The notes beneath the pieces are model-generated. The model was not told the DNA's origin and ran no database searches. It was given only the letters and a program-made list of their open reading frames with translations. DNA of 64,000 nucleotides from Porphyromonas sp. (GTDB lineage: Bacteria; Bacteroidota; Bacteroidia; Bacteroidales; Porphyromonadaceae): contig JALFBN010000007.1 in assembly GCA_022772085.1 (NCBI GenBank), forward strand, positions 62,001-126,000. The letters run 5' to 3'. Each line of letters starts with the position of its first letter. Position 1 is the first letter of the stretch. A program made the position numbers and the translations under genes. Shown here piece by piece: positions 33,529 through 40,682 of the stretch.

Positions 33529-33966
33529 ATGCAAAGACAAGAAAAGAAAATCCATAGAATAGGCAAAAGAGTACTGACAGTAGGTGTCTACGACTTAATA
33601 CACATCGGTCACGTAAATCTATTTTGTCGTGCAAAAGCCTTGGGAGAGCACCTTATTGTGGCCGTACAAGATAGCAACTATGTTTTGCAATTTAAGCCTT
33701 CTGCCAATTTGATCTATAGCACAGAGGAACGTATGTATATGGTCAAGGCCATCCGATTTGTGGATGAAGTTGTACCCTATACCTCAGTAGACTCCATTGT
33801 AAAAGAGGTGGACTTTGACACTTTTGTAGTAGGACCTGACCAAACTCATGAGGGGTTCCAAGAGGCTTTCAGGTGGTGCAAAGAGCACGAGAAGCAAGTT
33901 GTTGTTTTGCCAAGAACAGAGGGAATATCCTCCTCTTGGCTAAAAGAACAAATAGAGAAGATGTAA
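33529..33966 (+). CDS. TagD-like cytidylyltransferase
   Basis: A 145-residue nucleotidyltransferase with the HxGH site in GVYDLIHIGHVNLFCRAKALG (about residues 20-40) and the C-terminal RTEGISSS signature typical of glycerol-3-phosphate cytidylyltransferases. Relatives make CDP-glycerol or other CDP-alcohols. It directly precedes a LicD gene, which transfers such phospho-alcohols. The pair suggests a phosphodiester-linked substituent on the polysaccharide. Which alcohol is used cannot be told from sequence by eye. Confidence 0.85.
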   Translation: MQRQEKKIHRIGKRVLTVGVYDLIHIGHVNLFCRAKALGEHLIVAVQDSNYVLQFKPSANLIYSTEERMYMVKAIRFVDEVVPYTSVDSIVKEVDFDTFVVGPDQTHEGFQEAFRWCKEHEKQVVVLPRTEGISSSWLKEQIEKM

Positions 33967-34015
33967 CTATCAGAGAAAACAGGTTGGGCACTAATACTCC
34001 CAAATAACGGCAATA

Positions 34016-34828
34016 ATGAGATCCATAGAACTAGAAGAACTAAAGAGACTACAGTGTGAAGTACTGCAAGTTGCACATGACTTCTGCCTACAACATGGTA
34101 TAAAGTATTCTCTTGCATGCGGTACTCTATTAGGAGCCATACGGCACAATGGATATATCCCTTGGGATGATGACATTGATATATACATGATGCGAGAGGA
34201 TTACGACCGCTTTATTCGGCTATTCCCAGAGGTGTATAAAGAGCATTACAAACTAATATCCTTTGAGAGAAGTAACCGTTGGGCTAGAGCTTTTGCCAAT
34301 TTGTACGACGATAGAACCGTGTGGGAAGAAGCCAAAAACTCCGTCGAAGAACAGATAGGCATCAATATAGATATATTTCCTATTGACAACGTCCCCGACG
34401 ACGACAGTGAGTGGAAGCGTTTTGACAAAAAGCGCAGAATACTCCACTATTTAGTCACCGCAAAGTATACCTCTTTTCGTTGGAAAAATCGCTCTTTGGT
34501 AAAGAATCTTATAATTGCACTCATGAAGTTTGTACTCCTTCCCTTCTCGGCCAATCGCAATGCAAAGTGGATGGACTCTTTTGCTCGCAAGTATTCGCAC
34601 AAAAAGACACAAAGGGTATTTGAGAGCGTGTGTGGTATTATGCAAAAGAGACCCTTTTTGCGAAAAGATTTTGAGGAGACAATCCCGCACGCTTTTGAAC
34701 AGTACGAGTTTCAGGTTATGAAGGGATATCACAGCTATCTTACCTGTGCCTTTGGCGATTACATGCAACTCCCTCCGGAGAAAGACCGCCATCCTCATCA
34801 CTACTATATCGCTTATTGGAAAGCCTAG
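34016..34828 (+). CDS. LicD-family phosphotransferase
   Basis: A 270-residue protein with the LicD nucleotidyltransferase-fold core: CLQHGIKYSLACGTLLGAIR followed by HNGYIPWDDDIDIYMMREDYD, holding the metal-binding DDDID. LicD proteins move phosphocholine, or a related phospho-alcohol, from a CDP donor onto a cell-surface glycan. The cytidylyltransferase 49 bases upstream could make the donor. No choline kinase or uptake gene is seen nearby, so glycerol or another alcohol phosphate is as likely as choline. Confidence 0.9.
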   Translation: MRSIELEELKRLQCEVLQVAHDFCLQHGIKYSLACGTLLGAIRHNGYIPWDDDIDIYMMREDYDRFIRLFPEVYKEHYKLISFERSNRWARAFANLYDDRTVWEEAKNSVEEQIGINIDIFPIDNVPDDDSEWKRFDKKRRILHYLVTAKYTSFRWKNRSLVKNLIIALMKFVLLPFSANRNAKWMDSFARKYSHKKTQRVFESVCGIMQKRPFLRKDFEETIPHAFEQYEFQVMKGYHSYLTCAFGDYMQLPPEKDRHPHHYYIAYWKA

Positions 34829-34926
34829 TTAGATAATAAACAATATTAGTCTTGAGATCTTTCTTTCAAAGAAAAATGTGTTCTATATAAATGATTTGAT
34901 AGTAGATAAATAGACTGTTTCTCAAA

Positions 34927-35769
34927 ATGGATATGACCGAATTTTCTGTATTGCTATCTGTCTATAAAAAAGAAAAACCAGAATATCTGTCGATTGCTCT
35001 AAGGAGTGTTTGGGATGACCAATCCGTAAAACCCTCTCAGATTATTCTTATCAAAGATGGACCATTACCCGACACACTCAACTCTATTATAGACCAGTTT
35101 GCTCAAGTAGCTCCCGTAAAAATTATCTGTAACGAGACAAATATTGGTTTAAGTGCCTCGTTAAATAAAGGTGTTATTGCCTCCGACTTTGAGCTTATAG
35201 CCCGCATGGATACGGACGATATTGCATATCCTAATAGATTTGAGAAACAATTGCTTTACTTTCAAGAGTATCCTGAGACCGATATTCTTGGTGGCTATGC
35301 AACCCTAATTGATGAAGAGAGTAAAGAAATCAATAAGACCCTAAAGTATCCGACAACGCACTCCGAGATACGCAGGTATATTTGGACATCTCCCTTTGCT
35401 CATCCAACTGTCATGTATAAGAGAAGTAGTATACTCAAAGTAGGGAATTACGAAATCCCTACAAATAACAAGACTAGACACGATGACTATGAGCTATGGT
35501 TTCGTTGTGCTTATCAGGGACTTTGTTTTGCCAATGTACCCACTCCTCTCATATATTATAGGTTCATATCTGAAAATCTCAAGCGAAACAATCGATATGC
35601 TTCGTGGATGCAGTTCAAAGTGGGGATCAGAGGTTGTAGAATGGTTCACGCCTCCCCAATTGGCTATATTGGGGTTATCATACCATATTTCCGTTCACTT
35701 CTTCCTTATCCCTTAAATAAGTATTTTCAAAATGCAATACATTCTTTGAATCCTAGAAATAGGTCTTAA
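34927..35769 (+). CDS. Family 2 glycosyltransferase
   Basis: A 280-residue GT-A enzyme: FSVLLSVYKKEKPEYLSIAL at the start, IILIKDGPL, NIGLSASLNKG, and the DxD-type metal site ARMDTDDIAYPNRFEKQ (about residues 96-112). Later HDDYELWFRCAYQG matches the acceptor-site region. It adds a sugar to the undecaprenyl-linked repeat unit on the cytoplasmic face. It is the only clear glycosyltransferase in the cassette apart from the initiating transferase, so further transferases must be encoded elsewhere or the repeat is short. Confidence 0.9.
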   Translation: MDMTEFSVLLSVYKKEKPEYLSIALRSVWDDQSVKPSQIILIKDGPLPDTLNSIIDQFAQVAPVKIICNETNIGLSASLNKGVIASDFELIARMDTDDIAYPNRFEKQLLYFQEYPETDILGGYATLIDEESKEINKTLKYPTTHSEIRRYIWTSPFAHPTVMYKRSSILKVGNYEIPTNNKTRHDDYELWFRCAYQGLCFANVPTPLIYYRFISENLKRNNRYASWMQFKVGIRGCRMVHASPIGYIGVIIPYFRSLLPYPLNKYFQNAIHSLNPRNRS

Positions 35770-35785
35770 GTGATTCCAAAAGACT

Positions 35786-36367
35786 ATGATACTAAAGTGG
35801 CTATTCGATAGGGTGATGGCAGCTATCGGGCTTGTGGTTTTGTTGCCCGTATTTGTGGTTGTCGGCTTACTGATCAAGATAAAGATGCCCGATGGTCCCG
35901 TATTTTTCTGCCAAAAGAGAGTAGGCAAAGGGGGCAAGATATTCACGATGGTCAAGTTCCGAAGCATGGTGGTATCACACAGTGGCTCTTCGGTATCTGT
36001 GGCAGGAGAGAGCAGAATATCACCCCTTGGAGCCAAGCTGAGGAAGTACAAACTTGACGAGTTGCCCGAGCTTTGGAATGTACTGGTTGGGGATATGAGC
36101 TTTGTAGGACCAAGGCCCGATGTACCGGGCTTTGCCGATAAGTTGGTGGGCGAAGAGCGAGAAATACTACAATTGCGCCCAGGTATTACGGGACCAGCTT
36201 CCCTCAAATATCGCAACGAAGAGGAGCTGCTCGCCCAAGTAGATGACCCTGTCAAATACAATGCCGAGGTGATTTACCCCGATAAAGTTCGCATCAATCT
36301 TGAGTACCTTAGAGGCTGGTCTTTTGGGAAAGATCTCAAATACATCATACAAACAATACTTCCCTAA
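35786..36367 (+). CDS. Initiating undecaprenyl-phosphate sugar transferase (monotopic PGT)
   Basis: A 193-residue small PGT of the PglC/WcaJ C-domain type. It has an N-terminal re-entrant membrane helix (DRVMAAIGLVVLLPVFVVVG), KFRSMVV, the catalytic Asp-Glu in LDELPELWNVLVGDMSFVGPRP, and RPGITGPASLKYRN. It transfers a sugar 1-phosphate to undecaprenyl phosphate and so starts each repeat unit. Small PGTs often use N-acetylated diaminosugars. It ends the left half of the polysaccharide locus; UppS supplies its lipid acceptor. Confidence 0.93.
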   Translation: MILKWLFDRVMAAIGLVVLLPVFVVVGLLIKIKMPDGPVFFCQKRVGKGGKIFTMVKFRSMVVSHSGSSVSVAGESRISPLGAKLRKYKLDELPELWNVLVGDMSFVGPRPDVPGFADKLVGEEREILQLRPGITGPASLKYRNEEELLAQVDDPVKYNAEVIYPDKVRINLEYLRGWSFGKDLKYIIQTILP

Positions 36368-36755
36368 TTTTAATTGACCGGTAATATTACAGCTGGAAAA
36401 TGGCATTATCGTATTGGTATCAGGACGCCCCGGGGCCAAATCGGCTTTTGCTTGTGTCGCCGGTTTACAGCGAACAAAAGTATATTGAAGGGAAACTCTA
36501 AATTAAGAGTGCTTTTACTCCCTAACATGAATGGGAGAAACGGAGATTTCCATTGCTATTTGAATTAGGAATGTGCATGTTTGATGCTGAGTGCGGAAAG
36601 AGATCCTCCATACTCCGTACTGTTGGTTTTAGAATGATGTGGACATTCCTCAAAAGATGAGTGAAAGGAGGATTTCTCGGGTTCTAGGAGCAAGGATTTT
36701 GTAATTGTTTTGAGTAAAATCGTCTATCTGTGGGTGTCGTTTTGGCTTAGTTGTG
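36368..36755. other. Gene-free gap after the polysaccharide cassette
   Basis: About 390 bases without a supportable gene. Short frames around 36374-36568 look faintly protein-like in more than one phase and may be remnants, but none matches a family I know. No repeat or RNA gene is seen. Confidence 0.5.
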
Positions 36756-36763
36756 TACCTTTG
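36756..36763 (+). promoter_or_regulatory. -7 promoter element upstream of the LysE-type gene
   Basis: TACCTTTG at 36756-36763 matches TAnnTTTG and lies 59 bases before the ATG at 36822. No clear TTG is seen at the expected distance. Confidence 0.45.
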
Positions 36764-36821
36764 CTATTCGAAACAAATTTCCTGCTTTGCTAGGAGAGAT
36801 GCAAAAGACGCTAGAGATCGT

Positions 36822-37457
36822 ATGTGGATAGTATCGACTATTGGCTTGGGGATTCTGATAGGAGTCCTGGTCTCCGCCCCCATGGGACCGGTTGGAGTGC
36901 TCTGTATCCGACGAACATTGCACCGTGGACGCAAGGCCGGTATCATCACCGGTGTTGGGGCTCTGATCAGTGATTTACTCTATGCCACGCTGACCTATAA
37001 GGGGGTTAGTGTGGTTCTTGATTTTATCTATCGTTATGAATTTATCCTCCAGATTCTTGGTAGCATCTTGGTTCTCAGCTTTGGGGTATATATGTATTTC
37101 TCTATTCCCAATTATGATGTGAGGGACAAAGTGCGTGATAACAACTATTGGCGCCTTCTCTCATCGGCGTTCTTCTTCGCTCTTGGTAATCCACTCATTG
37201 CATTTGTTTATTTGGCATTCTTTAGCCGGTACAATTTTGTCCCCGACACTCCTACGTTAGGGCTTCATTTTGTCGTGGCAATGCTCTCGATTGCTTTGGG
37301 TGCATTCCTATGGTGGACTCTTATTACCTATCTTGTCCTTCGTCTCAAAGAGAGTGTTTCGCTGGGAGGGCTTCGTATCTTTAATCGGGTACTTGCTCTC
37401 GTATTTATAGGGATCTCCATACTTGGGTTAGCTATGAGCATTGTCAAGTTCTGTTGA
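36822..37457 (+). CDS. LysE/RhtB-family exporter
   Basis: A 211-residue inner-membrane protein with about six helices. The frame opens at 36753, but ATG 36822 (MWIVSTIGLGILIGVLVSAP) gives the normal family start. The LysE signature appears early: SAPMGPVGVLCIRRTLHRGR then GIITGVGALISDLLYA. LysE/RhtB proteins export amino acids or other small metabolites; the substrate is not predictable. The next gene starts 28 bases later. Confidence 0.88.
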   Translation: MWIVSTIGLGILIGVLVSAPMGPVGVLCIRRTLHRGRKAGIITGVGALISDLLYATLTYKGVSVVLDFIYRYEFILQILGSILVLSFGVYMYFSIPNYDVRDKVRDNNYWRLLSSAFFFALGNPLIAFVYLAFFSRYNFVPDTPTLGLHFVVAMLSIALGAFLWWTLITYLVLRLKESVSLGGLRIFNRVLALVFIGISILGLAMSIVKFC

Positions 37458-37485
37458 AGAAATCAATCACGTAATAACCATAGAT

Positions 37486-38553
37486 ATGCAAAACAAGGTG
37501 CAGTACTATTTGGGGATCCTATTGGCTGCTTTTGTCGCTCTTCTTGCTCTCTTTCTTGCTAAGATCCCTTTTGTCAAGGAGGTGTTACACTTGTCTCCAC
37601 TTATCATAGGTATACTCTTTGGACTTCTTATAGCTAATACGATACGGAGTGTTTTGCCTGAGGGGATGACTCCGGGTTTGAAGTTCGTTGGTAAACGGAT
37701 CTTACGTTTGGCGATCGTTTTCTATGGCTTTCGTCTCACACTCACGGATGTTTGGATTGCCGGATGGGAGACGCTCTTGGTCGATACCATTATGGTTGTA
37801 TCTGTTTTGGCTTTTGGTGCACTCGTTGGGAGGTGGTTGCATTTGGATCGAGAGACGACAATGCTTACCGCATCAGGCAGTGCTATTTGTGGTGCAGCTG
37901 CTGTACTTGCTACCGAACCGATCGTAGGGGCGACCTCTGCAAAGACGGTGGTAGCTGTTTCTACAGTGGTGCTTTTTGGTACGCTTTCCATGTTTTTGTA
38001 TCCCATCCTTTATCGGTTTGGGATATATAATTTGACCGAATCACAGTTGGCTATTTATACAGGAGCTACATTGCATGAAGTGGCTCATGTAGCTGGAGCC
38101 GGAGCGAGCATGCAGGGTATTGCTGAAGGGGCGACAGCTTTTGATATCGCAGGGACAGCGACTATTGCCAAAATGATTCGTGTGATCCTCCTCGCCCCGG
38201 CACTGATTGTTCTAGGAGCTTTCTTCCAAAAAGGAAAAGGCAGAGAGGCTTCCGTAAAAGCGAAACGTGTGCCCATCCCTTGGTTTGCTGTTTGGTTCCT
38301 AATTGTGATTGGGATCAATACGTTATTGGCTCATGTGACCTCTACATATGACTTTACTTCCCTTTACACCACGCTCTGCAATGGAATAAAATCGGTTGAT
38401 GACTTTATGCTGACGATGGCCATGGTAGCTATTGGAACTGATGCCGTATTTGCTCGCTTTCGAGAGGCCGGATTCAAACCTTTTGCTCTAGCTGGTGTGC
38501 TTTATTTATGGCTTACCCTAGGGGGCTACTTCCTTGTGAAACTTATTGTCTAG
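37486..38553 (+). CDS. YeiH-family (UPF0324) putative anion/sulfate exporter
   Basis: A 355-residue membrane protein with about ten helices; ATG 37486 (MQNKVQYYLGILLAAFVALL) is chosen over an in-frame TTG 45 bases upstream. Family landmarks are GLLIANTIRSVLPEGMTPGLKF, ILRLAIVFYGFRLTLTDV, TASGSAICGAAAVLATEPIV and GATLHEVAHVAGAGASM. The family is annotated as a putative sulfate or taurine-related exporter, without firm substrate evidence. It is followed 13 bases later by an AI-2E-type permease, so the three transporters may form one transcript. Confidence 0.88.
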   Translation: MQNKVQYYLGILLAAFVALLALFLAKIPFVKEVLHLSPLIIGILFGLLIANTIRSVLPEGMTPGLKFVGKRILRLAIVFYGFRLTLTDVWIAGWETLLVDTIMVVSVLAFGALVGRWLHLDRETTMLTASGSAICGAAAVLATEPIVGATSAKTVVAVSTVVLFGTLSMFLYPILYRFGIYNLTESQLAIYTGATLHEVAHVAGAGASMQGIAEGATAFDIAGTATIAKMIRVILLAPALIVLGAFFQKGKGREASVKAKRVPIPWFAVWFLIVIGINTLLAHVTSTYDFTSLYTTLCNGIKSVDDFMLTMAMVAIGTDAVFARFREAGFKPFALAGVLYLWLTLGGYFLVKLIV

Positions 38554-38566
38554 TAGATCATTTTTT

Positions 38567-39706
38567 ATGGGAAACTCTTCGTCAGATGGTCTTAAAGGGC
38601 TTAGTCCAAAGGCCAACTATGCTGTTTTTATTTGGGCCATCTTGATACCTATTTTGGTCTTGGCCTTCATTTTTGGTCGGGAAGCCCTGCCGTATTTAAG
38701 TGGATTTCTTGGAGCCCTGACTCTTTTTTCGATTCTTCGAGGGCAGATGCGTTTCCTGACTACAAAGTGGCACTTCCCTCGCTGGCTTGCAGCTTTGTTG
38801 CTCCTCATGGAGGCTTTGTTCTTTTTCTTATTGCCCCTCGCGGGGATCGCTTCGATGTTGATCGACCTTTTTTCGCATAATCATGTTGATTTGAATGAAT
38901 GGTACCATCAAGTGGTGCAGTGGATTGATGAGGTCAAAGAGTCTATTGGCTTTGATTTTGTGCGCAAGGACGAATTCTTTGTTAATCAAGTGCTTCCCAC
39001 TCTGACGCGTGTAGGACAGACGTTTACCACGAAGATCGTTATGGGTGTTTATTCCATGATTATAAATAGTGTTGTTCTTCTATTTGTCCTCTATTATATG
39101 CTCTACGAACGAGAGTATTTTGAGACTTCGATTCGGGAACTGTTGCCCTTTACAGAGGAGAATAAACGGATTTTGGTGGCAGAGACGCAACGTATCATTG
39201 CCGCTAATGCCGTGGGGATTCCTCTTTTGGCTGTGATCCAAGGTGGTTTTGCTTATGTAGGGTATATGTTCTTTGGAATAGAGAGTGCGCTGTTTTATGC
39301 TGTGCTCACGGCATTCTCTACAATAATCCCGATGATTGGAACGATGGTTGTGTATGTTCCATTGGCTCTTTCTCTCGGTTTTGGAGGGAGTTGGGGGATG
39401 TGTGTGGGGCTACTTCTCTATGGTTTCTTTATCATTGGGGGTGTCGACAATGTTATTCGTTTTGTCTTGCAAAAGTCGCTCGCGGATATTCATCCCTTAA
39501 TTACTGTGTTTGGGGTTATCTTTGGCATGAGTATTTTCGGGTTTTGGGGAATTATCTTCGGCCCTCTCCTACTGTCGCTCCTCGTCCTTTTACTCAATAT
39601 ATTTCGCCATGATTATATCCCAGGATCGGTTGCTCAGACGCAAATTGCTCGGGAGAAAAAGGGAGCCTGGATAGAACGTTTCCGTCTGAAGAAGAAAGCG
39701 AAATAA
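38567..39706 (+). CDS. AI-2E (TqsA/PerM)-family membrane protein
   Basis: A 379-residue protein with the family layout: two N-terminal helix pairs (AVFIWAILIPILVLAFIFG and following), a polar helical middle (about 110-165, including HNHVDLNEWYHQVVQWIDEV), then a bundle containing AANAVGIPLLAVIQGGFAY and FSTIIPMIGTMVVYVPLAL with the late GIIFGPLLLSLLV. ATG 38567 is chosen over an upstream TTG. Members have been linked to AI-2 efflux or Na/H exchange, but most have no assigned substrate. Confidence 0.87.
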   Translation: MGNSSSDGLKGLSPKANYAVFIWAILIPILVLAFIFGREALPYLSGFLGALTLFSILRGQMRFLTTKWHFPRWLAALLLLMEALFFFLLPLAGIASMLIDLFSHNHVDLNEWYHQVVQWIDEVKESIGFDFVRKDEFFVNQVLPTLTRVGQTFTTKIVMGVYSMIINSVVLLFVLYYMLYEREYFETSIRELLPFTEENKRILVAETQRIIAANAVGIPLLAVIQGGFAYVGYMFFGIESALFYAVLTAFSTIIPMIGTMVVYVPLALSLGFGGSWGMCVGLLLYGFFIIGGVDNVIRFVLQKSLADIHPLITVFGVIFGMSIFGFWGIIFGPLLLSLLVLLLNIFRHDYIPGSVAQTQIAREKKGAWIERFRLKKKAK

Positions 39707-39792
39707 CTAGAGAATAGGATTTTGAGGCTTGTCAGTTCCTTTTTTAGGGAGGGTATGTAGGCAGCTTTTTTCAATTCTACCTGAAAAATCCC

Positions 39793-39800
39793 TACCTTTG
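39793..39800 (+). promoter_or_regulatory. -7 promoter element for the polysaccharide export operon
   Basis: TACCTTTG at 39793-39800 matches TAnnTTTG, 76 bases before the ATG of the Wza-like gene. No TTG is evident at -33. Confidence 0.5.
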
Positions 39801-39875
39801 CGAACGAAGAGTGTGTGCACTTCTTATAGTTTGTCCAGACTGCTATGGGAGTGCGTCAGTTTAGAAGAAGAAGGA

Positions 39876-40682
39876 ATGAAAAAGATAAAGGTTCTATCCG
39901 CTATAGGAGTATTACTCTTGACAGTTTCTTGTCGGTCTGCAAAGAATGTACTTTATTTACAAGATGTTGATAGTATAGAAACTACACAATTCGCTCGTTT
40001 AGAGCCTACTATACAGCCCGGAGATCTACTTTCTATCACAGTAAATTCTAAGAATCCAGAGCTTTCTGCTCCCTTTAACTTGCCCATGGTGAGTTATACT
40101 TCGTCCATTGGACGGGGTATTGGTGTGCAGTATCTACAAGGGCATTTGGTAGCAACGGATGGTACAATAACCTTTCCTCTTCTAGGAAAAGTCAATGCTG
40201 TAGGATTGACCAAACAGCAACTGATTGATAAGATCTCTCGGGAATTGGAGGCAGGTAACTACATCAAAGAACCGATTATCACAATCAACTACCAAAACTT
40301 TAAGATTTCCGTCCTCGGAGAAGTCAATCGTCCTGGGAGTTTCCCCGTAGATAATGAACGTGTTACGCTATTTGATGCGATTAGTTTGGCTGGGGATATG
40401 ACGATTTATGGACGTCGGGACAATGTGATGGTTATCCGTGAGGCTAATGGAAAACGAGAGATCTACACACATGACTTGCGCTCTAAGGAGGTTTTTCACT
40501 CTCCCGCTTTTTATCTAGCTCAAAATGATGTGGTTATCGTCAACCCTAACAATACAAAAATCCAAATGAGCGAGATTAACCAAAACAACAACGTGGGAGT
40601 TTGGCTGAGTTTGGTGGGAAGTATTACTTCTATTTCGACGCTCATTTTGACAGCGAGTCGAACATCGGATACCTCTAGGTGA
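39876..40682 (+). CDS. Wza-like polysaccharide export lipoprotein
   Basis: A 268-residue protein beginning at ATG 39876 (MKKIKVLSAIGVLLLTVSC), a lipoprotein signal with Cys near residue 19. The poly_export domain follows (RLEPTIQPGDLLSITVNSKN, TDGTITFPLLGKVNAVGL), then a SLBB repeat (KISVLGEVNRPGSFPVDN, LFDAISLAGDMT). A C-terminal hydrophobic segment (VGVWLSLVGSITSISTLIL) would cross the outer membrane, as in Bacteroidota Wza homologues. It forms the outer-membrane exit pore. Its stop overlaps the Wzc start by four bases. Confidence 0.93.
   Translation: MKKIKVLSAIGVLLLTVSCRSAKNVLYLQDVDSIETTQFARLEPTIQPGDLLSITVNSKNPELSAPFNLPMVSYTSSIGRGIGVQYLQGHLVATDGTITFPLLGKVNAVGLTKQQLIDKISRELEAGNYIKEPIITINYQNFKISVLGEVNRPGSFPVDNERVTLFDAISLAGDMTIYGRRDNVMVIREANGKREIYTHDLRSKEVFHSPAFYLAQNDVVIVNPNNTKIQMSEINQNNNVGVWLSLVGSITSISTLILTASRTSDTSR

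Noticed and set aside
36374-36568. A small gene after the initiating transferase
   Set aside because: Several phases look weakly protein-like but none has a start, motif or length I can support.
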